Shown here in pieces: positions 1 through 10,238 of a stretch of DNA of 64,000 bases. The stretch comes from Hydractinia symbiolongicarpus (lineage: Eukaryota > Cnidaria > Hydrozoa > Anthoathecata > Hydractiniidae). The notes beneath the pieces were generated by a model. The model did no database searches, was not told where the DNA came from, and saw nothing but the letters and a program-made list of their open reading frames with translations. How positions within the stretch are numbered: position 1 is the stretch's first letter; the number at the start of each line of letters is the position of its first letter. Where the stretch lies: contig NC_079880.1 in the NCBI RefSeq assembly GCF_029227915.1, positions 25,723,501-25,787,500 of the forward strand, read 5' to 3'. Position numbers and translations under genes: made by a program.

Positions 1-1
1 A

Positions 2-94
2 GCTAGTTCAAATGCAAAAGAAATACGTGATGTCTTTAAAGATTATTTCATGGGCTCAGGTCAAGTGTCTTGGCAATGGAATATGCTTGTATAA
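2..94 (+). CDS. PIF/Harbinger transposase, C-terminal fragment
   Basis: Thirty codons that enter from the left edge and end at TAA (92-94). The peptide ends RDVFKDYFMGSGQVSWQW followed by NMLV, which matches the extreme C-terminus of HARBI1-like DDE_Tnp_4 transposases (arginine-aspartate, then Y-F, then a G-x-V-x-W-Q motif). The catalytic residues lie outside the window, so activity cannot be judged. The convergent MADF gene 200 bp downstream and the Harbinger terminal repeat at 1437 support the call. Confidence 0.75.
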   Translation, partial: ASSNAKEIRDVFKDYFMGSGQVSWQWNMLV

Positions 95-291
95 TTGTCT
101 TAAATCTTTACAGAAAACACTACGGGTAGCTAGGTACACAAGTTTGTATAAATACAACAAAACCGTTTTTTATATAAAGTCTATACCATAAGTGAAAGTT
201 AATTGTTGTTGTAATTACTGTTGTAAACCTGGAGACCGTAGTAGTTGAAACGCGATGGAAGTGAGATATCGGAATCTCCTGAGTTACTAGG

Positions 292-1116
292 TTATAATTC
301 TGGGCTGATAGCATTTGTTGTTCTCCCAGTTTGAATTCTCTCACGACCGCGGAAAGTACCAGTTTGGTGGCCTCCATTGTAGTTGAAGGGTGACGAACTT
401 GAAGGAACGGTCGTCAGTTGTCCATTCTGAAACCTTGCGTCAAACAGAAGCTGTTGTATTTGAAGTTTACACTTTTCTCGGGTGTACATATTTTCTATAT
501 CAAGCAAATTCTTCGAAATCATTCTACCAAACAATTGTTCTTGGGTTTCGCTTTCATTAGGACTCAGGTTTAGGTTTGCTACTGCGGAAGACGTCTGACG
601 AGGCTCATCCAATCGCTCTAACGCTTTTAACATAACTCTGTCCGCAACAGATATATCTTGATCTTTTTTAACATTAGATGACTTTTTTCGGTTATGGTTG
701 AGCGCCGGCGTAGGAGTTTCATCATCACCATTCGAATCTTCGTCCACATTAATGTTGGATTCTGTGGCGCGAGGAGTAATATAATCAGATAAGAAGCTAT
801 CCATCTCCCCATAAAAAGGCCATTGGGGAGTGAAAACCTCATCCGAACCTGCTCCACTTTTCTTTGAAGCTCGGACTTTCTGTTTTAATTGACCGTAATA
901 CGATCTCAAACCGACCATTTTCTTTTGTATGTCTTTGACTGGCATTGCCAATTCGTTTGAAATCAACTCCAGCGCTATATTCCTTCTTCTTGCATTATGA
1001 TACTCTGCGTGGTTTGAGTTAAAAAGGCACTCGTGTAGTTGCCACTCTGCAATTAGTTGTCCCACCATATTATCTGTCCAACTATCAACTTTCTTTTTTT
1101 TATTTATCGCCTCCAT
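292..1116 (-). CDS. MADF (Myb/SANT-like) DNA-binding protein of a Harbinger element
   Basis: Open frame of 274 codons from the ATG at 1116; the frame is open further upstream but only from a GTG, and the ATG opens the natural start MEAINKKKK. Residues about 10-115 form a MADF-type domain: W-T at the start, L-I-x-x-W, N-x-x-H-A-x-Y-H-N, R-R-x-I-A, and a central K-K-M-x-x-L-R-x-Y-Y segment. Then come an acidic linker (DEDSNGDDE), a basic patch, and a C-terminal helix-rich tail. In PIF/Harbinger elements this second gene binds the element ends and brings the transposase to DNA in the nucleus. No stop or frameshift is visible, so it may still be functional. Confidence 0.8.
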   Translation of the reverse strand: MEAINKKKKVDSWTDNMVGQLIAEWQLHECLFNSNHAEYHNARRRNIALELISNELAMPVKDIQKKMVGLRSYYGQLKQKVRASKKSGAGSDEVFTPQWPFYGEMDSFLSDYITPRATESNINVDEDSNGDDETPTPALNHNRKKSSNVKKDQDISVADRVMLKALERLDEPRQTSSAVANLNLSPNESETQEQLFGRMISKNLLDIENMYTREKCKLQIQQLLFDARFQNGQLTTVPSSSSPFNYNGGHQTGTFRGRERIQTGRTTNAISPEL

Positions 1117-1440
1117 CTTCAACGAAATATTTTTATACACGCCACAAAACTATTCACACCACACTTTAATTTTTTATTTTCATCAATTCGATATCCTATT
1201 GGCTCATTTATAATAAAAACAACAATGAAAACAAAAGCTAAAAATCATTGATCGGTTAACATTCCGAACTGGATCGCAACCTATTGTTTATTTGCTATAG
1301 CAAACGTCGATTTTTTTAAATCATTTTAAAAAAATCAGAACTTGCACAAGCCCATGCGCAATGCATAATACCATATTGTATTGCACAAGTACTTTATGTT
1401 ATTTGCTATTGCAAATTTTGCTACGTGTAACGGACCCTTA

Positions 1441-3003
1441 ATATTCAAAAATGTGAGTTAACAAAATCATCCTCCATCAATACCAGAGTTTGGGTCAGGA
1501 CTTTACTTTTTGACTTCACGAAAGAGAAATGTTCGGCACTTTGAAGAGATATGTTTCCAGCAGAAGAGAACCTAACGAATTGAGTGACGTACGCTTTATT
1601 AACTGAATGCACCAAGTTTTAATATTTTTGATTAGCAAAAAACAGGCATTGTAATTCTATGAATCATTTCATGTGATGAGCTTTAAACATATCAGACAAA
1701 ATTTCAGGATGAATCAGTAATCCGCAACAGAATAAATCAGAGAAAATAATATAAAAAAATTCGCTTAGGAAGTTTAAATAGAACATAGACTCGTTAATGT
1801 TTATATTAAAAAAAAAACGCAAAAAAAATCAGCATGAAATAATATAAAGAAAGCTATTTCTGCCAAGGGCATCAAATAAAAACAACAAGAGATGGCATTG
1901 ACAAATCATAATGCCGATATTTTGGCAATTGTTGAGGCGATTGTTTAAATATGGCAATATTTATAATAAAAAAATTTTAATTTTCAATTCTGTTTTTATT
2001 AGCGATTGATTGCACGTGCTTTCAACATCTCTGAAGTAAAAAAGCATGAACAGAGGAATTACTTTCTAAAATAAAAGAGTTTCTGTTGAGAAGCTTTTTT
2101 ATTAGCTGTTTTTAAAGTATAAACCAGCCATTTCGGTAGGAAGTTCTACGGCGTATTACAGTGTTAGTTGTCCTCTACGGAAGATTTGCTTTAGTTTAAA
2201 AGTGATCACGTTATTAATAATTAATTATTTCCAAATGGCACAGCAAAAGAAGAATGAAAATATGAATAAAGTAGGAAAACCAGTTCAAGTTTGTAAACAC
2301 TGCTTTTATGATAGCTAAATGAGACGTAAAAAGCAATAAAAATAACTATTTTAATTTATTTCGTTTTTTAAAACGAATATAAGCCTGTTAACACTTGTAC
2401 GAAATACAAATCTGCTTCAGTAAATTCCAGATCACTTAAAAGATAACAAACGACCGTTGCAGCTTGGTACTAGCGAAACCAACTGAACATAAAATAATAA
2501 TGCAAAATGATTAATTTGTAAAATAATGGCTTTTTGTACCTTGTGCAATACTCAAAAACTAATATTTTACTACACTAGACTGGCATCCTGCCGTGCTTCA
2601 CTAGTCTCGGTAGTAAAACGGCGATAAAAAAGGAGCCCATTTTAAAGTTCTACCGGTTAAAGCCATAGAACAATAATAATCTCTATAACGCTTAAAAACA
2701 TACAAGAAGCTAAAATGTAAGTGATGTAAATAACTTTTTTAAAAAATATCATATTTGAATGCACAAACAAATATATGTTACAAATTTATTCACACATAAA
2801 TGTAAGCCTTTGCATGCGTCATAAAAGGTTCATTGAGTCACCTGCAATGGCTATACCGTATCTCGTGCAGTAATATAATGAAATCAACATGAAGTGAAAA
2901 ATTGAAATTGTAAATTAAAGCAATAGAAATAGAATAGGTTTCATAATAATCGTTACGTTTCTTGACTGAATCGATGCATGTGGACGGAAAATTGAGGAAT
3001 GTG
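1441..3003. other. No clear gene; AT-rich
   Basis: Very AT-rich sequence with many homopolymer runs. I see no protein domain. One short open stretch (plus strand, 1529-1588) has an ATG followed by 20 codons and a GT; it could be a first exon but has no independent support. Confidence 0.4.
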
Positions 3004-3818
3004 CTAGGGTTGATGTGGTACATGTGGTGGTGTTCCCCCATTTCTTCTTTCACGACGTAATTTTTTGGACCCGCCTTTCCACTTAAAATCGTCCTTATCC
3101 GCACCTCCATTAGCAACCAAAAATTAAAAATTGGCATTGCTAACAGGGCCAGGATTTAACTTTCAAAACATTTTATAATTTTTTCCAACTCAATAACTGA
3201 ATCTATGAATTATAAAGAAAGTAATATGCATAATAATTCAGCGATAACAAATAGAACCTCTTGTCTACATTATAAATAGTAGGAATGGTCTGATTAAACA
3301 TTTAAAAAAGGAAATTTATCTAAAGGAGAAAAATAGACTATTTACCATTTTTTTTAGATTGGGACGACTCCCCCTGACCTGTAAAACTAAGTTTTAAATT
3401 TTATAAACATAATTATACTACAAAAATAGCCAGTGTGTCCAATAAATTTAAAGTGAGCCAAATAAACGGTGGACACAGCCTACCTTTTTTTCTTTTTTTC
3501 CTTCTTCCTTTTTCACGTCCACTATATTCTAAAGACATTTAAAAAATTAAATATTTTTTTTTCAAAAACAAAACAAAAATAGAATACAAACCATTGTTGT
3601 TAGTCTGGGATACCGCTTTCGTACCGCTTTGAACGTGAAAATGAACGTGATCTTGATCTTGATGGAGATTTTGATTGCGAACTTGAGCATGAAACTATAA
3701 CAACCACTAAGACGACTAAAGTAACTATGCAATAAAATATTTTAAAGTTAATATTTGCTGTGCATACCTTCTACCCCACCATATCTTTCTCTAAATCTCT
3801 TGGCATAATGTAAGAGAT
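3004..3818 (-). CDS. SR-like (Arg/Ser-rich) nuclear protein, last five exons
   Basis: Five small minus-strand exons whose phases all match: 3768-3818, 3625-3694, 3484-3521, 3346-3378 and 3004-3104. Each has an AG before it, and each internal end has a GT (GTATGC, GTACGA, GTAGGC, GTAAAT). In order they encode LLHYAKRFRERYGGVE, then an RS stretch (SKSPSRSRSRSFSRSKR), then a basic stretch (GREKGRRKKRKK), then GQGESSQSKKN, and a K/R-rich tail ending PPHVPHQP before the stop (TAG). RS and poly-basic tails are typical of splicing-associated proteins, so a nuclear pre-mRNA-processing role is the likely one. I cannot name the protein, and I found no upstream exon (RRM, SWAP or kinase domain). Without transcript data the exon chain is an inference, but five consistent phases are unlikely by chance. 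Confidence 0.5.
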
Positions 3819-4232
3819 CTAAAATATGGTTTACCTAATGTATGCTACGTAGCAACTCCTTGCAGAATAATCTTTGCAAAAGGAGAGATCTGAAAATATT
3901 TTAAAATATCAGGGCCTTGGAATTTTTACAAGATCAGGGCCCTGGAAAACATTCAAAATCAGAGCTCTGAACAATATTAAAAATATCAAAGCTTTAGGAA
4001 AGTTACAAATCAAACCTCTGGGAAATCTTTTTATAATTTATTACAAATGACACAAGGGCAGTTCTCATTTATAACTTCACGGACACTATCAATAATACCA
4101 TCGTTACAAATTTTATCCAATTCCCTCATTAAATCTATATAAGCATTGATACTATCAGGATATTATTTATACTTTGACATAATATGCTGGACAAGTCAAC
4201 TAGACGTTTTTCATCCTCATTGCTTTTTATCA
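3819..4232. other. Intergenic or intronic, no gene seen
   Basis: AT-rich. It contains a short degenerate tandem motif around 3905-4025 (variants of ATCAGGGCCCTGGAAAA, AATCAGAGCTCTGAACAA and ATCAAACCTCTGGGAAA, four to five copies). It probably includes the intron upstream of the SR-like exons. Confidence 0.35.
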
Positions 4233-4664
4233 TGCGGGCAGGAAGATATATATATAATAGGCTATCTTCAGGAATTTCACCAAAGTCCAGTTAGACTCCT
4301 TTTCTAATCTTGAAAGGGCTGTATACGTAGTACCAATGCTAAGCTGTTCCATGGCCTTTTCTGACTGCAGTTTTATTCTAGCATGGGTAATCTGCTTTGT
4401 TATACCAATGGTCATACGCTGCATTTTAGCAATAGGAATAGCGTAACCAGGCATGAGTGGAATGCTACGTCTATATCAACATTTACTCTTACATCCTTTA
4501 TATCCCGGAAGGTCTGCAACAAAAGCTTCAGTAAAATCAGGAGGACCTTTATTTTATCCATACAATACACTAATTGCTTCGCTTAATGCCCCATTATTAA
4601 GTCCCACAAATGTTATACAAACTTGGTTCTTTGTCAAAATAACTGTAGACCCCACAGCAATCTA
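4233..4664 (-). pseudogene. PIF1/RecD-like helicase C-terminal relic
   Basis: On the minus strand the translation follows the end of PIF1-family SF1B helicases. First comes VGSTVILTKNQ and a G-L-N-N-G-A motif (family form: G-x-x-V-M-L-T-x-N...G-L-x-N-G). Then comes PGYAIPIAKMQRMTI, equivalent to the helicase motif A-Y-A-x-T-I-H-K-x-Q-G-x-T, and then TYTALSRL, equivalent to Y-V-A-L-S-R. The H-K-S-Q core is mutated to A-K-M-Q, and at least two in-frame stops interrupt the upstream part. It is a decayed fragment, probably from a transposon-borne helicase (Helitron or captured PIF1). The ATPase motifs are not present. Confidence 0.6.
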
Positions 4665-5073
4665 AGCTCTGCGAATAATCTGTCCACATTGCTTTTTTAT
4701 TTTTGAATAATGTTTACCACTACCTGTAGAAGGGAATACAGCCACGGGAACTTCAAGTTGTGCTCTGTTGATTAACTTCAGCCCATGTTTCTATAAGAAT
4801 TATAACTTTATCGTGTGAAAAGACCTGCTGTTTTATGGCTGGTAAATCTTTCTCATATCTGTTATTAATTACAATCCAATACACCGATCCAGCCAGGACA
4901 TGCGCCATTATGGATATTGTGCGGACGGGACTGGATTCTAGTTTACCATGGAGGGCGATGGGTAATCAGTTCATTTATAAAGAAAAGCGAAACCTTCAAC
5001 TCGTAATAGCATAAATCTAACTGTTATTTTTTTTATTATACAAACTGTATTTTTAAAAAAAACACCATACTAC

Positions 5074-5380
5074 ATGGGTCCTATTAATTGTGCCGTATAC
5101 GAATGCAAAAATACCTCAAGAAAGTTGAATACGTGGAAGACATCGTTATGTGAAGTCCATAAAGGATTGTGGTTGTGAGCCATCTTTTCGTTTATTTTGC
5201 TTTCCAGGAGAGAAAATATATGCACAAAAGCGAGAAAGATGGATCCAGCTAATCAAAAGAAAAAACAAGATGGTTCACACTGGAAACCAACAACAAATGA
5301 TAGGGTTTGTAGTGATCATTTGGTAGACAAGATTCCATCAGAAAAAAAATCCTGATCTTACTGTGAAAAAATTTGTTTAG
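5074..5380 (+). pseudogene. THAP-type zinc finger gene, frameshifted
   Basis: Starts MGPINCAVYECKN, the C-A-V-x-x-C opening of a THAP finger. Continued across two frameshifts it gives D-C-G-C-E-P-S-F-R-L-F-C-F-P, then a R-W-I-Q-L-I-K-R helix carrying the conserved Trp, then R-V-C-S-D-H, the distal zinc ligands (normally C-S-x-H-F). The order and spacing fit one THAP domain of about 85 residues. An in-frame TGA after the first 35 residues and a second shift near 5270 show it is broken. THAP fingers bind transposon ends, which fits its place just inside the left terminal repeat. Confidence 0.65.
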
Positions 5381-5712
5381 AAACCTAGTGCCTGCAAAGA
5401 AAGGAAAATATTAAGAAGCAGCTTCCACGCCATTTCAATCCCCTCCACTATCACCAATACTGGAACCAATCTTAGAAGATTCATAACAGAATGCTTCATC
5501 TAACTATAGGAATATTTTTTCTTCTCCACCACCATCTGTTGAGCATAGCTACTGCCTTTCGAATAATCGTAAAGACAGGCTGTCAGGAATTTTTTTAAAT
5601 ATTCTCCGCATAGAATGTTATAGAACGCAACTAATTATTATTTTTTTTATGTGTGACATCGAAATAATTAAAAGTCCTGGAATAACTATATATATATATA
5701 AAAAATAATGGG

Positions 5713-5782
5713 TGCACCGGCCAGGATTTGAACCTGGGTCTCCTACAAAAGTAGAAGTCTTAACCGCTAGACGACCAGAGCA
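5713..5782 (-). tRNA. tRNA-like gene or tRNA pseudogene
   Basis: On the minus strand this has a D-arm (GTCT, then AGCGGTTA, then AGAC), a perfect T-arm (CCAGG TTCAAAT CCTGG, with B box GGTTCAAATCC), and a mostly paired acceptor (TGCTCTGG with CCGGTGCA, one mismatch). A T-run follows about 10 bases downstream as a Pol III terminator. The anticodon arm is abnormal: TTCTAC TTTT GTAGGA folds as a 6-bp hairpin with a 4-base loop, and the arm region is about 3 bases shorter than usual. The anticodon is therefore uncertain (TTG if a 7-base loop is forced). It could be a decayed tRNA or the head of a SINE. Confidence 0.5.
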
Positions 5783-5789
5783 ACAAATT

Positions 5790-6462
5790 TTATTTCTTCT
5801 ACAATATATTATCCAAATACATATCGTAAATTTCACGTAAAGAACAAAGTAAGCTGCTACAGAAGTCTTCATCATAAAAAATTCCATGTAATAAGAATCC
5901 TTGATTGGTCCATACCATAAAATAACATTTTTCACAGTTTGTTGTCAGCATTTGTAGTTGACACTGGATATAATATTGGTGATTACGATTAATCTTGCCA
6001 TCTTTCAAGAATGGTAATTTAACTGATGGAATATGGGCATTTGATTTCTAGGCAAGATATCTTAGAGCAGCATTCACATGTGACCATTCCATCTGGACTT
6101 GCACCTGTTATTGGTATTCTCTTGTTGAGAAACAAGCCACATGGCTTCACTGTAACACCTTAATGATCACTTGAAAGAACATCTGCAAACTTTATCAGTG
6201 GACTAGCTTCATGATCTCTGCCATATTTTAATGCAGGAATGTTTGGATTAAAAAATACTAATACAGAGGTTTTTTGATAAAGTGGCCATAGTCCTTTGTC
6301 CGAATTAGTCTTTTTTTTGTTTTCAACTTTGTTTTTGCTTCGTGTGCCTTTGATGCTGTAATCAACAATTTCCGATATTTATACCAGCTTTCATTCGTAC
6401 TTTGACCTCGTGTAATATTTTCTATGGTGTCTATTACTTCTTCTGTCATCGTTGATTTTAAG
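5790..6462 (-). pseudogene. YqaJ-type nuclease domain (C-terminal half of transposon gene)
   Basis: The minus-strand translation gives a nearly complete YqaJ (lambda-exonuclease-like) domain: TRGQSTNESWYKYRKLLITAS, then YGRDHEAS, then GASPDGMVTCEC, then L-E-I-K-C-P-Y, then NHQYYIQCQLQM. The D of SPDG and the E-x-K of LEIKCP are the metal-binding PD-(D/E)xK residues, and the YY-x-Q-x-Q helix is also conserved. Two in-frame stops and a frame change break it. The N-terminal half of the same gene continues at 7620-8464, beyond an inserted USP copy. Confidence 0.7.
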
Positions 6463-6465
6463 TGA

Positions 6466-7470
6466 AATCAAAAACCCCTTAGAAATCTTCCGCAAAGTCA
6501 CACAAAATCTTGTAAAATCAAAAAACCCGAAAAACTTTCTACAAGGTCTTCCAAAACAACAGTCGCATTGCCATCTAACCCTGATTTTAGGAATAGCGGT
6601 CTAAAAAACTTGGGAAACACATGTTATGCAAACTCAATCTTACAATGTTTTTATAACCTTCCAAAAGTTAAAGAAGCCATTTCTGTCAGCAAAACAACCT
6701 CAAAGTTAGGCGAAGCATTTGTAGGTGTTCTTCAAAGTTTGGCTGTTTCTAGAAGTTCAGTTGATCCCTCCCATTTTTTGCGTGCTATGAAACATCATAT
6801 CTCAGCTGCGAAGGGAAGTGCATTTAATATCTTTGCCCAGCATGACGTCCCCGAGGTTCTTGAATATCTCTTACCTGGTCTGTCATTAGACTTTCCATTT
6901 CTTGGAAGTCTTTTTAGTATTGACATCAAGACATCAACCACTTGCAATTCATGTCATATTACCAGCTCCTCAGAAGTTATAGCACCATGCATCCAACTTT
7001 CTCTGCACCCTACGTTACAATCTTCCTTAGATCATTTCTTTGAAAGCGAGGAGTTGTCAGACACCAATGCCTACTTCTGCCATGTTTGCAACGCTCATCA
7101 AACTGCTCTAGTTGAAAAAGAGGTAGTGTCGTGCGGTTCCCATCTCATTTTACAGCTAAAACGTTTTGCCAGTGCCAACGGCCTTGTGTCAAAAATTGCC
7201 TCTCGTATTACTGCTTACCCTGGTACCCTCTCCATACCTTTTACCGTAGATGGAGAAGTGAAATTTCGTTAAATTTTTCAATTAAGGGCTATTATCAACC
7301 ATTGCGGCAACTTAAATAATGGTCACTACACAACCATAGACTTCGACCAAATGGTTCACAGGTGGATACATTGCAACGATAGAGCAGTAATATTCTGTGA
7401 TGACTGCCTTATTACCAGAATGAGTCAGCAAGGGGGCTTGACTACACTCAGTCTTGTCTTTGGAGAGTGA
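6466..7470 (+). pseudogene. Ubiquitin-specific protease (USP) domain, retrocopy with one stop
   Basis: One reading frame, open from 6466 to 7470 apart from a single TAA at 7270-7272, contains the whole USP fold. The Cys box reads GLKNLGNTCYANSILQCF, with the catalytic Cys in N-T-C-Y. Next come two C-x(2)-C zinc-finger pairs (C-N-S-C and C-H-V-C), then L-Q-L-K-R-F, and after the stop the His box N-N-G-H-Y-T and the downstream W-I-H-C-N-D. Cys, His and Asn/Asp triad positions are all present. The frame has no good ATG start; the first candidate is a TTG at 6568. A 22-A tract follows at 7594-7615, so this looks like a reverse-transcribed mRNA inserted into the YqaJ gene. Catalytic activity would need readthrough of the stop. 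Confidence 0.7.
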
Positions 7471-7615
7471 CGACTCCACGTATTACCCCAGTCAAAAATA
7501 AAACAAAATCAAATAAAAATTAAGTTAGCAAGGGGGTTTGATCATACTAGGTCTTGTCTTTGGAGAGTGACGACTCCACTTATTACCCCAGTTAAAAAAA
7601 AAAAAAAAAAAAAAA
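7424..7615 (+). repeat. 100-bp tandem duplication ending in a poly(A) tract
   Basis: Two copies of a roughly 70-bp segment (AGCAAGGGGGYTTGA ... GAGAGTGACGACTCCAC ... TTACCCCAGT) lie at 7424-7493 and 7524-7593, spaced 100 bp apart. The second copy is followed by 22 A residues. The tract marks the 3' end of the retroposed USP transcript. Confidence 0.7.
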
Positions 7616-7619
7616 CATT

Positions 7620-8464
7620 CCATTTTTTAGGGGAGATGCAACTGTTTGTAAGTTCAAAGGTTTTAATGAAGAGTGAGCCAATGGGCTTTAGTTTTTCTTT
7701 GGTGTTGCTACTAATTTTCTGGTCGTACCTTTCTTCTTCCTCATATTACCACGTGATAAATTCATATCTTTTACTTGCATTGGCTTTACTTTCTTTCGAT
7801 TTGGTAACCAGCCTGAAGCTTTCTCAGTACATTATGGTGTTGTAAGTCCACAAAATACTGCAGCTTCAATTGAAATAAAAGAGCTGCTACATGGTTACAA
7901 GTTTTTCACATTCCTGACATACATGAACAGTGTGCTGCTTTGATTGTACCTTCTTTTTTTGTTAAACATATCCATACTTTGTGGTCTGGGTCATTTACTC
8001 TCTCCGAGGGACGATAATCAGCTTTCATAACACAAAGTCCATAATCAAGAAATAAAATAGATATTTTTCCTAGCCATCCATTAGCCAAATAACTGTAGGC
8101 TTTGGTAGTTTTATAATCACTGAGATTTTCACAACCCAAATCATTTGGGTGAAACATTATAAAAGTAAAAACATTTCCGTAAGTCATGGGTGGTCAATAC
8201 ATGATACCATCGTCCTCATTTAACCAACCTTCTATCTTTATAGGGATCAGGTACATCAATGTCATCAACAATGAGTCTAAACAAGTAATCATCTTGTAAA
8301 AGTTCGTCAACTTCCTTTGCTGTACAGATAGGTTTTACACCATTTTCAGCAGCAGAAAACACTAGCAACTAATTCTGCTTTCCTTTCAGATACCTTTAGG
8401 CTCTCAGCATTAAATGCTTCTTCAATTCGTCTACTTTCATTGTATTTATAAGGTCAAAATCCAT
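7620..8464 (-). pseudogene. SAP and SWIM domains (N-terminal half of YqaJ transposon gene)
   Basis: From the ATG at 8464 the minus frame begins MDFDLINTMKVDELKKHL, a SAP-like DNA-binding helix pair. A degraded stretch follows, including I-D-V-P-D-P-Y-K-D-R-R. At 7906-8187 a clean frame carries KAYSYLANGWLGKISIL and HKVWICLTKKEGTI, ending AAHCSCMSGM. After one in-frame stop it continues C-N-H-V-A-A-L-L-F. The C-S-C...C-N-H pattern is a SWIM zinc finger, which precedes YqaJ in this transposon family. Several frame changes and stops make it a pseudogene. Confidence 0.65.
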
Positions 8465-8562
8465 ATTTAATACTTGCTTGTCTTCTCTATTCAACTATTT
8501 CACTGTTAAATGGCTATTCATTATTATGATCCCGTCCATGGTAAACGAGAGCCCAATCCTTT

Positions 8563-9060
8563 TTTCGCGCTAAAAAGATTACGTCATTGCAATTACGGAG
8601 CGCTAGCTAGATCGGTGTATCATCCTTTGTAATAGTTGCATTTCTAGATAAATAAAGTGCAGCCATGAGCAATATAAAAACATATAAACAATAATAAAAC
8701 CAATTTATGAAAACCTTCATTAAAGTTTTCGTACTTCTATGTCCATTTTTAAGGTTAATAACAATACTACATATACACAGCTTATATAGACTAATGAATG
8801 CTAATTCCTTTAAGAGTTAAGTTATGCTATTCCTAAACAGTCATAACAATTCTTATGTCTAATTGTTTATTGCTTGGGGGTTTAAATTTTTTTCTTGGAT
8901 TTTCCGTTTTTTATGGTTGACTGGAGCTTTGGTAATAACTTTTCAAAAGATTACGTGTCCTGAGTGAGAGTGAAGTTAGATAAAGTTCGCCGAATGAGAC
9001 CATTAAATCGACAGAATGTCCATTACCGGATTCCAATTAAAATCATATCTTCTTTTAAAA
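8563..9060. other. No gene seen
   Basis: AT-rich sequence between the two-gene transposon and the Penelope-like relic; no domain or repeat recognised. Confidence 0.4.
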
Positions 9061-10185
9061 TCAATACATCACCATTAAAGTATGGACTACACTATTGATG
9101 TGTAGATAAGAACAAAAATGTAAAACCAGATTTAGCAGTGGAGATAGAAGCACTCTCTGATTCACTAGACAAAAATGTGCCTCAGGATCAAAAAGAGTTC
9201 TTTCATTAATTTTTGAGGAAAGAAGCGTACAATCATTGGAAGTTATTCGCAAGAAACACGATATCGTACAAATTTTAGGAGTTAAAGACAGTAGTATAAC
9301 GATTATCTTGAGAAGGTGCAATCCATTATTGACAATGGCACAGCAGAGGGGAAATACGTTGAGTGTCCTGATAATATCCACAAGAAGGTACAGTCCCTAC
9401 AATCCTCCCTATATCGACACTTTAAAGATCATTCTGAGTGTGAAAATATGAAACTAATAAGTAACCAATCAGCCAGATGTTTTGCCACGGCAGAAACTCA
9501 GAAATTCGGATCAATTGATGACATTGAACTAAACAAATTAAAGCTCAGACCAATGATAGACCAGAAAGACACATGTTACGATAAAGCCGGTAAAGTTATA
9601 CCGTCCTATTTGCAACCTTTGACTAGCAACGTAACCTTTGACGAGCAATAAATAATATGTCATTGGAGATCCAACCCTACTTACACGAGTGCCCCTTCTG
9701 GATAAGATATTCAGTCGCTATTCACCCGCATTCCCATTGACAAAATAATTAAATTCATTTGCGACGAAATTTACAATCACGACACATTGAAACTAATGTG
9801 TGTAAACATTCCATTTTCGAGAAACTGATAATTAAATTAGCCAAGGAGTGCACTTTCAGTGTTAACGGAAAACTCATGAAACAAGTGGACGGAGTATCGA
9901 TGGGTGGTCCAGTATCAGTTGTTCTAGCAGGTTGTTTTGTTAATAAAATTGAAAGAGATATCATTAAACCAAGGTTTTATCGAAGATATGTTGATGACAA
10001 GTATAACTGAAGAAAGCAAAAGGGTGTCCAGACATTCTACGTCAATATGTACAACCTTCTCATCCCAATATCAACTTCACTTATAAAATTTTCTTGATAC
10101 AAGAATTGACCGTTCTAACCGGAATTGAAGTTCATGGTCCAATGCTAAAGAATCAACATTGTTCTTTTATTGGTACTAGATAGAA
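9061..10185 (+). pseudogene. Penelope-like reverse transcriptase relic 1
   Basis: Three plus-strand frames join into one degraded RT. The N-terminal part gives ARCFATAETQKFGS and LKLRPMIDQKDT, then KVIPSYLQPL (family form: L-R-P-I-I-D...A-S-K-V-I-x-x-Y-L-x-P-L). It continues with D-I-Q-S-L-F-T-R-I-P, then KQVDGVSMGGPVSVVLAGCF, then FYRRYVDDK (the catalytic YVDD box). The end gives HPNINFTYKIF. This motif order, with D-G-V-x-M-G-x-P, Y-R-R-Y-V-D-D and H-P-N-I-x-F-T, is typical of Penelope-like and related RTs. Several frameshifts and stops are present, and no GIY-YIG endonuclease is visible. Confidence 0.7.
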
Positions 10186-10238
10186 TTATAAACCATTCCT
10201 TCAAGACTTTGCTGCTATTCTATCGTGAGGTTGTCAAC

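Larger units (their letters stand above)
1..1437. mobile_element. PIF/Harbinger DNA transposon, 3' portion
   Basis: Right-hand part of a PIF/Harbinger element whose left end lies before the window. The right end reads CTACGTGTAACGGACCC at 1421-1437, so read inward the terminal repeat starts GGGTCCGTTACACG. It is followed by TTA at 1438-1440, the three-base target site usual for this superfamily. Inside are the last codons of the transposase on plus and a complete MADF-domain gene on minus, arranged convergently, which is the standard two-gene layout of the family. Seen directly: terminal sequence, TTA and both genes. Inferred: that the missing left end lies upstream. Confidence 0.8.
4928..8562. 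mobile_element. Two-gene DNA transposon (THAP + SAP-SWIM-YqaJ), decayed
   Basis: Imperfect inverted repeats bracket the region: GTTTACCATGGAGGG at 4941-4955, and the complement of GTTTACCATGGACGGG at 8531-8546. Similarity extends outward over GGAYTGGRYTCT. Inside are a THAP gene on plus (from 5074) and a SAP-SWIM-YqaJ gene on minus (8464 down to about 5790), converging. A poly(A)-tailed USP copy at about 6466-7615 splits the minus gene, and a tRNA-like sequence lies between the two genes. YqaJ-type nuclease genes with THAP or SWIM fingers are widespread in cnidarian repeats; that both genes share one pair of ends is my inference from these repeats. Confidence 0.5.

Noticed and set aside
120-377. 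85-codon minus ORF overlapping the MADF gene end
   Set aside because: Out-of-frame shadow of the MADF gene and its 3' flank with no domain.
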